From assembly GCA_028023455.1 (NCBI GenBank), contig JAQFVV010006475.1, forward strand, positions 496,001 to 560,000: a stretch of 64,000 bases of DNA. The letters run 5' to 3'. A model generated the notes under the pieces. It saw nothing but the letters and a program-made list of their open reading frames with translations. It was not told where the DNA came from and ran no database searches. The DNA is from Epiperipatus broadwayi (lineage: Eukaryota > Onychophora > Udeonychophora > Euonychophora > Peripatidae). Below are positions 33,878 through 46,300 of this stretch, in pieces (within the stretch, counting starts at the first letter, position 1; each line of letters begins with the position of its first letter). The position numbers were made by a program, and so were the translations under genes.

Positions 33878-34281
33878 ATCTGAAAGTACTGCACCTAGAT
33901 CTTAGGATCTAATGCAACCCTCCAGCAGCCATCTTCTATCTCTACTTAACTACAAAACTATGAGTCTTAAATTGAAAACACTATAATATTTTCAATCCAA
34001 GCTCATTAGCTTATATAGTCATATATGTCTGAACTTAGTTCATTACCTATACATTTTGGTTTCTTTGGTTTTTTAATAACCATAGCCACCACAAGACACC
34101 AAAATGTATAGGTACTGAACTGAGTTCAGGCCTATATGACTATATAAGCTAATGAGCTTGGATTGAAAGTATTATAGTGTTTTCAATTTAAGGCTCATAG
34201 TTTTGTAGTTAAGTAGAGATAAAAGGTGGCTGCTGGAAGGTTCCATTAGATTCTAAGATCTAAGTGCAGTGCTCTTAGATT

Positions 34282-34335
34282 CAAGACTTTTTACTGATGA
34301 AGGCCACAAGCTAGAAACTAGTCTGGGGATATTGG
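34282..34335 (+). ncRNA. Type I hammerhead ribozyme candidate, unit 2
   Basis: CUGAUGA at 34294-34300, GAAAC at 34314-34318 and GUC at 34321-34323. Helix II is weakened by one G-U pair (GCU for GCC), and helix I relies on several U-G pairs, so activity may be reduced. The core bases are all present. Confidence 0.62.
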
Positions 34336-34729
34336 ATGAGTAGGCACTAGATGGAAATATTATGCACAAGTCTTCTGGCATCCATTGATTACTCAGGCTT
34401 GCACTGAGTGGCAATACAGATAGAGTTTTGCCTGTTTTGATAACAGTTATAAGCAAGCATAAAAATGGTGATCATGTGATGTTTATTGGCTTAAAACCAA
34501 TCCTGCCTAAAATGATAGTGGTGGCTATGGTTATTAAAGAACCGAAGACACCAAAATGTATAGGTACTGAACTGGGTTCCGACCTATATGACTATGTAAG
34601 CTAATGAGCTTGGATTGAAAATATAGTGTTTTCAATTTAAAACTCATAGTTTTGTAGTTAAGTAGAGATAACAGGTGGCTGCTGGAGGGTTGCATTACAT
34701 ACTAAGATCTAGGTGTTGTGCTCTCAGAT

Positions 34730-34784
34730 CCAAGGCTTCACACTGATGAAGGCCACAAGCCAGAAACTAGTTTGGGGAAATTGG
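34730..34784 (+). ncRNA. Type I hammerhead ribozyme candidate, unit 3
   Basis: CUGAUGA at 34743-34749, GAAAC at 34763-34767, then UA and GUU at 34770-34772; the cleavage base is U instead of C, which still satisfies the H rule. CCAA 34730-34733 pairs with UUGG 34781-34784. Cleavage here and at 34323 would release a 449-nt RNA. Confidence 0.62.
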
Positions 34785-35389
34785 ATGAATAGGCCCTAGA
34801 TGCAGATTTTATGCCCAAGCCTTCTGGCATTCAATGATTATCTAAATGTTGACTGGTTTTTAACTATTACTTGCAAACCCGTTTGGTCTTGAACATTATT
34901 ACTCTTAATAATAATCTTATATTTTGTTTGTTGGTGTGCTCTCTTAAAAAGCATTGTCTATTTGATTACTTTTTTTTACATGTATTGCATTTTCTCTTCT
35001 CTCAACAGACTATTTACATAATACATTTAGCAGCCAAGGACATTCTAAGCAATTATGTAAACTGCATCTGGTGAACAAATGTGATCAGCATTTATAAAAG
35101 TTGGACTTTACCTATTCAGGTTAGTTAGTTTTCATAGAAAAAAATATTTTCCATCTCTTTATATTAGAAGCGAGCTTGTGCTTTATGCTGAATATTCAAA
35201 AGCAATTTATGGCAATAGTTGAATCTTTTTTTTTAGTGATAAGTTTGTTTCCTTTGTTTGTTCCAGGTTAGCCGCCAGCAGAAAAGAGAGTGAGAACAAT
35301 AAAGACACACTTATTTTATAGCCATATTCTTTATGAAATATTATAACTTTATCTTTCTTATTGCATTGACAAATCCATATAATAATAAT

Positions 35390-35605
35390 ATGATTTACTT
35401 TATTACTTTTACAATGCTTCATACAAATATAACCTACTACTGATGGTTTTGATTGCCTCAGCAATCTTCTTCATAACTATATATATATGTATATTTGGAT
35501 TGTGTTTGTTATAGTTCTGAAGAAGATTGCTGGAGCAATTAAAACCATCAACAGTGGATTATAATTATATGAAGCATTGTAAAAGTAATAAAGAAAGTAA
35601 ATGAT
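35390..35605. repeat. Inverted repeat with degenerate hammerhead-like cores
   Basis: Arms of about 85 bp (35390-35473 and 35518-35601) flank a 44-bp AT-rich loop. In the plus arm CUGAAGA (35517-35523) is followed by a strong hairpin AUUGCU-GG-AGCAAU (35526-35539) and AAAAC where GAAAC is required. The minus arm has AUGAAGA and the equivalent hairpin, and an ACC/GGU pair that could be helix III. Both cores carry a disabling base change. The family is distinct from PLE-A and the 34-kb units. Confidence 0.6.
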
Positions 35606-35609
35606 ATTA

Positions 35610-38600
35610 ACTTTTGAATATGTTATCAAATCCACAAAGCAAAACAAATTATCAAAATTTTTACTTCATGTTTGTTTTTAATTAATGTATTTTTTTTACA
35701 AAAGAAATAAATTATAGATCTGCCTATCACAGAGATAATATATATTATCACAAAAAAAAAAAGAAAATTCCTTTGTATTAAATATTTAACTTTTTTACAA
35801 AAAATGTAGTTTTTGTTTTTTTATCGTTTTTATTTTCAAAGTTTAATAAACATGAATACTTTATTTGAATCATATAGCCATGTAGGACTTTATATAATTT
35901 ATATCATTGCAATTCATTAATTAAATACAATAAAAAAACACAATTTGAATTATTTTTTACATTTTTGTTAAAGAAAATGCCCATTTATTTTTAACATGTA
36001 AATACATGTACCATAATGATCTAGTACTATATGTATACATTGTAGCTAAGTGAAGTCTCACTTAGCTCCAATAGCTGCAATTCCTTGTATTAGCTTAACC
36101 ATTTTTGTACAATTGTCTGATTTAAAAAAAAGAGAATAATAAAAAAGAAAGAAGAAATTAGTTAATTAATGAATAGGATGTAAAATAATTGGTAATATGG
36201 TTATATGTGATAAGTTGATATAATTATATGTACAAAGTAAGCCACATATTTATAGTTAATTGTATTGGAGATATAATATAGCATTTCTCTCAAAATAAAT
36301 GTTTGAGTTATTATTTAAAATAATAGATAATGTTAACTGTTTCATAAGACATCTTTTGTTTTATTTATTGCTAGTTTGTAGCCTAATAACTGAGATTATT
36401 ATAAATAGGGTAAATAACACGGAATTTATTTAAAATTAATCTTCAGTTTTCTTAAAACATTCAGATAATAATTTAATCTTGAGTATAAATTAGCCTTAAC
36501 TTGTTAAAAGCTATTTTAATATAATATTTCCAAATATTTTTATTTGTAGTCATTTAAAATTATAATTAAATATTTAAAGGTAAATTGGTGGTCAAGTTAA
36601 AGGTTTAAATGTATATGTCACTTCCCTGTGTGAGTGTTTGCATGCATGGAGGTATAAAAAATGTTTTCTAATTAGTTAAACTGTCCTGTTTGAGTTATTT
36701 ATGTCAACTCATTAAAGAAAAAGAAGAAAATGAATAAATAATTAGCTATAATATTAATTTTTTTTAAAAAAAAACCAAGTGAATGAATAAAATAATTATT
36801 AATTTAAATTTTGGGATGTAAATCCTAAAGATATATCAGTTGATAAATGAGACAAGTTTTAATTTTATATCAGTATTTTTTTTTATTTTATGTAATATTT
36901 TTTATTAATGTTATAAAAGAAACTTTATTAACTTTTCAAATTAAAGTCATTAGATCACATGATATAGATATCTAGTTCATTCTGACATCATTTATCACTC
37001 AATCTGTCTTCCAGCTGATTAAAAAAAAAAGTTGCAGTTAAAAAAAATTTGTTTATTGGCTGTTTTAAAAAGAAACTGACAACTGAAAATTGGGTGGGGG
37101 AAGAGAAGTTTTATTTTTTTTATTTTAGTTGGATCTTGAATTATTTCTGAAGTCTTCTCTTCTCTAGAACAAATTTGAAAAAGTATTAATTATTTTTAAA
37201 ATCTTATTATTATTATTTTTTTAAAAAAGTATTGTAAATTATATTTAAGTATTTTGTGTCTACAATGTACGATGGCTAAAAAATAGGTAACTCATTTCTT
37301 GACTTCTAACTTTCAGTTAACCTATAAAAAACTTTTGTAAAATGCTATGAGGAAATTTTAAATATTCTACCTTCAATACTAACTATGTCAATAATATCTT
37401 CTATAAAATAAATTTAAAATATATGCAGTTATTATATTTATTGCTGAACTATTATGATTAAATAGAACTATTTACCAGTATACACTTGCTAAAAGAGAAA
37501 AATTAAAAATGTGTAGAGACTTAGCTGTATGTTTTAAAAGTCTAAATAGGTTTGTATTAATTTCACCTAGTGCTAATTCAAACTTTCCACATTATATTAA
37601 TTTTGCCTGACACTAACCAAAACATTCTTCATTATGTTAAATCACCTGCTTCTGAACTAATATTATAGAATATTTTGTACCGAAACTATTTAAGGAAGAA
37701 TTTAAAAAAAAGTGCTCATAGTATATTAGTAATAGTCTAAAATGTTTACTCAGCTGGAGCTTTTCTTTTAATTTATAATTTGAAGAATATAGTTTGCAAG
37801 TAAAAAATTATGAGAAAATATTTCTGCTTATGTCTATACCTAAAGTTGGTAGAAGTTATTCTAAAGACATTAGATATGCTGAATTCTCTACTGACAAATT
37901 GCTTGCACTTTTATTTTAAGAAAGTATAAAGAAATAACCTGGAAACGTTTTAGTATTTTATGCCAGTAAATTTTAAACAAAAAAAAAATGCTTAAAAATG
38001 TGTTCTTTTTTAAAAAAAAAAGAAATGGAATAAAAATGAAGCTATATTATTGTTTAAAGAAGATATTATTTTATATTATTGTTTAAGTAAACCCAGGATC
38101 TCATAATGGTATTATCAGCTGAATAATTTGTTTTACTTGCCATTTTTTGTCACCGGCTTATTATTATTGTTTTGTTATATATTGCTTATTTAAATTATAA
38201 CACATTGGAATGAAGAACTGAATTAATTTTAAGAAACTATTGTATATACTTCTTTCAGAAATCTTTGCTTTGTTTAAGTTAAATATTTTGACCAGAAGCT
38301 TCGCACAGAATACCGGCCCATCAGATAAATAGTATACATGTGTTTAATGGATAGCCAGTATGGAGAAAGCTGAAATTATGTATTAAAGTTTATTTTATTT
38401 TTATTTTGTTTGTTTTATTGGTTTAAAAAAAAAAGGACAAAAATATTTTATACTATATTTTCTTTATAAAGGTGTGTAATACTGTTTGGTATAAAATATG
38501 TCAGGTAATTTAATTCATATAATTTTAGTCTTAATGTGTTACATCCTACCATTCTCAGGTAATATTATTATTATTACATTTGATAAGCATTTAATAAGTT

Positions 38601-41600
38601 AACATATATTTTAATCATTCTTATCCCATGGAGATTTTCATATCTCACTGTTAGCTAATTTGAATGTATGGTACTTCACTCAGTTATATGTAAAACAGCC
38701 CAAGAGGTTATCAGAGGATTTTTCATTCTATTTTTTTTTTATAAATGCTATATTAATAATAACCATTAATATTTTTTTATATATGCACTGAGAATTAATT
38801 TTCTCTTACTTGATTCACAGTCTTATTAATGTCCACTAGCCACTATAGTTTAATATTTTATTATGTGTGCATTGTACTTTTGCCTAGAATTTATATGCAT
38901 TTAATATTCTTAAGTAGTTCTTTTAATAGTCAGTTGACATAATTTGCATTGTTGGTTCTGACATTAATACACATTGTAATTTAAAATTCTTGAAGATGAC
39001 TTTAGTCAGTTAAAGTGATGTTGATATCTTGTTGTTAGTTTATTATTTGTTGGGCTCATATAGCAAGGCCTTATTGATTATTATTAGTATGCTTGATGGA
39101 GTAGACAAAGTCCTCCATCTGTATTTTATTGCTTTTCCATGAGGTGATAGTGTTCATCCCCAGTGATGATTATCATATAGTAGGTATTTGTATTTTCAGT
39201 GATTGTAATCACATATTTTGAAGGTGTTTAGATTTCTGGAGAGGATTGTATATTTCCTGGTGTGTCCTTCCTGTTTCTGATGCACTGTAAGAAGGTCCAG
39301 GCATTCTCTTTTCTGCCTCAAAGATAGGTATTTTAGAAGCCACCACAGTTTTCTAAGTTGTTGAGTTCTGTGGAGTATATATGTATTTTTGGCCTATCAC
39401 TCATGATGTATTAATGCTATTTTCCACCACACTAGGTGAGGTTGCATGTGTTTTAGATATGGTATGACAAGATATGTTTGTTTGAGAAACTCTGTTTCTT
39501 CAGGTTGTGTTTAGCTATTTTTAATGTTTAAAGGTATATCAATGTCTGCATTATGCTCCTCCACAAAACAACCAACAATAATTAATATTTATTTTTAAGT
39601 ATGTAGATTTATGCATATGACTATAAGTTGCAATTCACACATACTAAGTGCAGTATATTGACTCTTCAATTACTGCACACAAAAGTTAATTTGCGAACTA
39701 GTTGGTTTAATTCTCAAAACAGATCGATGCTAACTAATTTACAGTTTACACAAAGTTTTGATTCCCGCCGAGCTGTGTTAGAAAAATACACTATGTACAC
39801 ACGATAATGAATACTTGCACGATAATTCTACATCTAACTTCTCTTCTTTCTCCACGAGGGTAATACACAATTCCCACGCTGTTCTCTTGCAACAGATGCT
39901 CTGCTCGAATTCACTTAAAAATGCTCTGTACTCACTCTATTGATCTTTTCAAAAAGGCCCCTTATCGGTTTGCTTTCTTTTGTTTTCTGGAGTAACTTAT
40001 AAATTAAGGTGGGATTTAATTAAATTGGGTTTTGCTAATTAAATTCCTTCATTATCTGTTTAATTAGTTTGTTACAATTGATTGCATTTCAAGCTAACGT
40101 CTATGATTAAAATATTCGTAGCAAAATTGAAAGATTTAACAATAGAATAATATTTTAGAATAAGACACTTTTGTATATACGTTTAATTTAAAATGCATAT
40201 ATTACACTAAGTAATTAATATATATGTTCATCCAGAGTTTTCGCCAAGGGAAATGTAAGTCCTTCAATTTTAAAACAATTGGTGTAATAATTTTATGTGG
40301 ACAAGAATTTCTTGAAATGTGTGTATAAATGACCTCTGATGAGTGGCCCATGCAATTTACTTAAGTACTTTACTAGCTATAATTAAATAATGGAAGTATA
40401 ACTAATTATAATTTTAAAAATTATTCTGTATATGCTAGTCCTAGCACAGCTTTTGCTTAGCTTATTGTATTAAACATGAACAGATTAGTTTGTTATTCTG
40501 GTTGCTAATTCTTACCACAGTATTATAAAATGTATTAATAAAAGTAAAGTTATGTTTGTTAAGCTTATGCTACTATAATGAAAATAAAAAGATTTTAGAA
40601 TCTTTAATATTTTAAGGAGTTTATTTGGATAGATTTAAATATCAAATTAGCTTCTGTTCACTCTTGTAATTATTATTTTTTTATTAAAATAAACAGTTGG
40701 AAAAGTGTCAATGAGATATAATTAGTTATTTTATTTGACTAAAATTTTGCAATTTAGCGTTAAGTCAAAGAAATATTGTTCGTCAAAATATTTAAAGATA
40801 ACAGCACTATCATGGCAATGTTTCTCTTAATTTTGTAAATATTTATTATATGATATTATTAATAAATCAAAAAATGCTATTATTTAAAAAGTTCAGTTTC
40901 TGTTTGTTTTCTTTTATATGTTATTGTCTTGAGTTCCAAAGGTTCACAAGATATACAGAGTATTTTATACTGGGTTAAATTATATAAAGCTATGCTTAGC
41001 ATTGTAATTACCAGATTGAATCACATTAACAGATAATCACATATTCACAGATACTTAATATAATGTTGATTTTAAGATTGATTTTAAGTTATTCTTATCT
41101 TCTTAGACTGAAGATTATATAAGATGAAGACTATTAGTGATTCAGGAGATTATTTACTATGTTTCAAACTGCACATTATCTTGTATATTTTTAAAATTGA
41201 AATCCATCTGCAATTAATTCCATGAAAGGTTGTCTGTGAGTAGGTGGAAAGGCATAAAAAGCACCCTTGTCCTTTTCCCAGTTCAAGTGATGTCCTGGGT
41301 AATAGGCCATAATTAGTTTAAATTTAGATAATTTAATCAAATCTTTAACTTAATATATATATATTTTTATGCTATGATTTAATGAAAGATAATTATTTTA
41401 TCTTTGGGAGGCAGTCATTACAAGTGCAGTGCTTGCATCCTATGGCCGGCCAAGATATCACTTACTTGTTTATTCATTCAAGCAATCATTTATTAGGCAA
41501 CTTTAAACTTTATCTTTTACAAGAGTTTAGTTAAAACCCCTAAAATTGTTTACTCTTGTTGTCATTGTTAATATGGTTTAGTGAAATAGTCATTCAACAA

Positions 41601-41864
41601 AGTGTCATTTGTTTTATTCAGAGTATATGATCTGATAGGAGGCTGACTCTAATAACTATTAAATAATGATATAAAATGTACTTTATATTATTTATGTTAG
41701 ATTATTGAATATATGACACAATAGTTGTTTGCATTGGTGTTGGATTTTTGTCTCTGTCTGATTGTATATCTCTGTAGCATCATTCATCTTTGATTTTATT
41801 GTAACCCCACTGAGTTGTTAAGAGTCTCTAATATTTTAAAATAGCAGAATACATACAAAATAGT
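35610..41864. other. Long AT-rich spacer
   Basis: No supported gene. Two patches, about 39040-39560 and 39690-40010, are less AT-rich and look like old repeat insertions, but no protein motif or terminal structure could be recognised. The patch near 39485 contains CTGAAGAAACAG on the minus strand, similar to the start of a hammerhead core but without GAAAC. Confidence 0.5.
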
Positions 41865-42335
41865 TCATTTCATCTTCCATTCTCATGTCATCTCATTTGC
41901 ATCATCATCATCTCATCTTCCATTTCTCATCTTCATTTCTCATATTCATCTTTCAGTTCGTTTCTTTCATTCTCATCCCATCTTCCATATCATCATCTCA
42001 CTTTTCTTACAGTCTCATCTCATCTCTTTTCATATCATCCCTCTCTTCATCATCACCATCATCCTTCATCTCTCAGTCCTCTTTTTCTTTTAGTTCATTT
42101 CATCTGCTCATCCCTCTCATATGCATCATCATCATCATTCCCTCCCTATGAGCCATTTATTAAGGTTACAATTGGCATATCCATTCATTTCTCCCATTTC
42201 ATATCCTTCCATTCTCATCTTCATTTCCATTCAGCAGTTTATTCTCATCTTCATTTTTCATCATCATCTTTTGTATTATTTCTCTTCCATCTTTCATTTT
42301 TTCTTTCTTTCTTCATACCCTCCCACTCCTTGATC
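41865..42335 (+). repeat. Pyrimidine-rich imperfect (TCATYT)n tract
   Basis: About 470 bp composed of TCATC, TCATT and CTTCC variants with almost no purines except A in TCA. The 88- and 70-residue Ser/His/Phe-rich frames here are products of the tract's composition, not genes. Confidence 0.85.
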
Positions 42336-42587
42336 ATTTTCCAAAAGGTTACAATATATATATATATCAGGAATGAAGGCTTCATGTATTGAATGGAATG
42401 TGTGGTTCCATAGAAGAATTCTCAAAAGCTTTAACTAAAATTCAATTTTAAAAATTCACTAAAATATATACATATTCTACCTCACAAAATCGATCCAACA
42501 AGTTGCACATACAATAGTGTAGTAAGAACAATAAGTACATTAATGTATATAAACAATTTTGCCAAACATAAAAAAAAAAATTCTTTA

Positions 42588-43200
42588 AACTATTTTGCTA
42601 AGCATAAAAAAAGAAGAATGAACTATTCAAACTCATTAGTTTTTGTATGGAATTTCTATTGACTTTCAATTTTTTTTACCAATAGTTGAACTGTTTTTAC
42701 ATAAGGCATATAATAAGTTTGACCATCACCTTATTCATTGATTATAAGAAGTTTGAACAATGCTAAAGTTAAAACTTAAGAACATTTGAAAGATAAAATA
42801 TTGAGCCACAGTAGAAGTTTGAACAATGCTAAAGTTAAAACTTAAGAACATTTGAAAGATAAAATATTGAGCCACGGTATGATTAATAGAGAGTTCCATA
42901 TTTTTCTCTAAACTATTTTGCCAAACATAATAAAGAAGAATGAACAATTCAAACTCATTATTTTTTTGTATGGAATTTCTGTTAACTTTCAATTTCTTTT
43001 AACAACAGGTGAACTGTTTTTATATAAAGCAAATAATGAGTTTGACCATTATTCACATTATTCATTGATTATAAGAAGTTCAAACAATGCTAAAATATAT
43101 TTAATAGTTAAAACTTAAGAATGTTAAAATCATTTAGAAAATAAAAATATTTTGATAATGTATTCTCTATGCTTAAAGAGAGTTCCAAATTTTTCTAGAT
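42588..43200 (+). repeat. Tandem duplication of about 310 bp with a nested 64-bp duplication
   Basis: 42588-42895 is repeated at 42906-43200 (shared GAAGAATGAAC, TTGTATGGAATTTCT, TTTGACCAT, ATTCATTGATTATAAGAAG). Within the first copy, a 64-bp piece starting GAAGTTTGAACAATGC is itself duplicated in perfect or near-perfect tandem (about 42749-42876). Confidence 0.8.
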
Positions 43201-43329
43201 CTATGTAATATGTATATATTAGCTAGTATGTAAAAGTTGTTGCAGCAAGTAAAATAAAAACATTATTAAAAAGATTATGTAAAATACTCCATTCCTTAAA
43301 AAGTCATGGTTCATCACTGATTGATATAT

Positions 43330-46300
43330 ATATTATAATGGGACAACTATTAATCTTACCTGTCATACCCTGTTGCAGCATCAAATATAATGGATGGCCA
43401 TACATAGATGTCCCGGTCCGAAAATACACTTGGATACTTCTATCAACTGTAACATCTAGATGCCTAACACCTTGTGTGCCAGATATAATGGAACACACCA
43501 TCCCAAAGTTAATGGTGCCATATTTACTGGAACCACAATGTACACCATATGATGACACGAATATGACTAAGTAATTGGATAACTTGGATGAAATGTGTCA
43601 ACCTACTACAACAAGTCATATCATAAATTTGTGATTCGACAACACATTTGGGTGTGTCAGATGTTTCAGAATTAGCAATGACAGGTATTAAAGGGAGCGC
43701 ATCTCACTACTATCAGATCTGAGCTTTCAAATAGGATGCTACAGATGTCACAATAAAATGCCCAGTTCCAAGTCACATCTACTTTCAATATACTAACATC
43801 ATTTACTTAAAAATATTTCAACGTACCTTACACCAGCACATATTCATTACATCTCCCTTCTAAGCCCCATTACCACAGAATTCAAACTCAGCGAGTTTTT
43901 ACAATCAACTCACTTTAGGAATGGACCTACTCAATTATAAACTAAATCTGCCCATATATATATAAGCCCAGATATAGGAAAATATTGATGATGATCAATT
44001 ATTTATAAAAGCAATATATAATGATGATGTGATGATGATGATCAACATCTAATGGTGTCAATGCACAGTAATGATGGGGATGACCAAACAGAGATCAGAT
44101 TGATTTAAACAATTAATTTATTAACAACATATGAAACAATAAATATTTACAACCAAGAAATAATAAAATAGATTAATATTTAGTTATCAAAAAAATGATT
44201 TCCTTATCATCTTGGTGACTTCATACAAGAAAACAAAACCCAATAATTTGACTTACATTATATACAACATTATATTCTGTAATTCATTAAATATATATAA
44301 ACATAACACAAAATAAAGAAAATCACCATAAAAGTTTATTAATTATAAAATTACCCCATTAGAATAATTATTACAATATTTATAAGCTAGGGTAAATGTA
44401 TTATCACTATAACTGCCCACTCCCATTTATCTGTATGTAGGTTAAAGTTATGATAGAAATTAATGACAGCTAAAGACCATTTATTCAGAAGGATTAATTA
44501 TATATTCAGAATAAATAAAATTACAAGTAAATATTAGTAAAATTGATTAGTATATTATCTATCTAGTCTTGTTGTCTTAGTCTTTCCCTCAATATTATAT
44601 ATATATAAATCTTATTTAAGATAAGGTCATCTGGATGGATTAATGTTGACTTCTAGAGGAATCTACAAATTTACTTTACTTAAAAAAAATCTATATATAT
44701 TAATTAAAGAGGATTCCTTTTTAAATTTATATCAACAAGATATTTCTCCATCCATTGGTTTACTTTTAAATTGTAGGTGATCGAATTTGGAAAAATACAT
44801 TTTAAATACACAAAAAAACAATACATAAACTTTCAAATAAAAAATTACAAAAGCAAAAAAAAAAAAAAATCATGTGAATTAACTAGTGTAACGGACCGAT
44901 GACCCACCCTCAACCATCTACCTAAATCCATCCCACTGCATACACTGAAACAAGAATCCGGCCGTCCATAGAAAATTGGAATGATCCAGCAACACTACAG
45001 CCAAAATAAATTTTTACCATTCAACCAGCATTCATTTGGTAATACATACAGGATCTACCCAATTTTCATGTCACTCCGTTTCATTCCCAGAATTCAAACC
45101 CAGTCGTAATCTGAGTAGTTACTCTGTTCAGGTATAATTTATAAGTATATATCTAGCCAATGTGGGCAATGACTTGACATTATGGTTCACATAGTACGTT
45201 TATTAAGTACCTATTACATGTATGTTTCCATATCAAGAGATACGTAAATTCAGTGATGTATTGTCAACAAATTACATACAACCCTTGATGTAAGATCAAT
45301 TTAAATTAACAAATTTATTTAACTTAATATAACACATTTAAATATCTAAATATACACTTTAAAACACCATAAATATGATTCCTACCACTTCCACATAATC
45401 TCATCCAAATAAAAACAAAAATAAATAAATAAATACATAAAATAATAATATCATCAACTATGTGTCATTCTTGGTATACATCGGCATCTACCATTCATGC
45501 CATCATATAAAAAGAAATAATTTACGATCATTAATACTATCTAAATAAATGACAGTTTTTATCTTTTCTTTTAAAAACAAAAAATAAATATGATATCATC
45601 ATATTAATATACAAATTATTATTTTGTATATAATAGTTTAATTAATGGGTTTGTTTATGACTATTATGAGTTATGAGAACTGGAATTGCCATCAATTGAT
45701 TAAATTAATTATATGTACTTATAAGTAATAGTTAGTATGTAACTTGTTAATAAGTGGTTAATATGGGTTTGATTAATAATTAAACTTGTTACTAAATGTT
45801 ATGTCTTTAATGTGTCAAAGAGAGTAAGTCTTACCTTCCTATATACTCATTTCATCATAGTCCAGCCTTTCTTTCTCTTCTAACAGAACCATTTATATTT
45901 TTTTATTTCAAAATACATTTTACATCATGAAATGCATACATTTAAATTCTTTTGGTACTTCCAGCTCAAAAATCCATTATAGAAGTATAAAAAAAAAAGG
46001 GAGAGAAAACCTTACAAAATTTATAACATCAGCATGTCAACCACAACAAATAAACAGTTACATATCAACATAATTTATAAATGATTTTGTAAACATCTTG
46101 ATCAACATGAGCATCTTCTTTTAAATGGAAAAATTCATGGTAAATTGGGAATTTTCAGCATCTCTTATACTTGCTTCATTTTTCAAATTAATGCCTTCAA
46201 TGATTTATCCATCTTCCACAAGCTGACCAAGTAGTTTGGATAATCCTTGATTTGGCATCTTTCACTATTGATATATAAAACTTCACATAATATTTGATAG

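Larger units (their letters stand above)
33668..34850. mobile_element. Retrozyme-like locus: one inverted and two tandem hammerhead units
   Basis: A unit of about 450 bp occurs three times: minus at 34091-33668, then plus at 34092-34540 and 34541-34850 (the last truncated). The two plus units are in direct tandem with equivalent ribozyme positions 449 bp apart. The minus and plus units meet at their 5' ends. Each unit has a tRNA-like promoter relic (GGCTATGGTTA and GGGTTCCGACC-type boxes) and a CUGAUGA hammerhead. No protein is encoded. Tandem non-coding hammerhead units without LTRs fit the animal retrozymes known to yield circular RNAs. Confidence 0.75.

Noticed and set aside
39480-39510. 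Hammerhead core at CTGAAGAAACAGAG (minus strand)
   Set aside because: A hairpin is possible but the GAAAC box is absent; not better than chance.
41885-42333. Ser/His/Phe-rich frames
   Set aside because: Produced by the pyrimidine-rich TCATYT tract; no complexity or domain.
43304-43574. 84- and 78-residue overlapping frames near 43.4 kb
   Set aside because: They overlap on opposite strands in the leader of the LTR relative, and I found no frame-preserving match at 15.3-15.5 kb.
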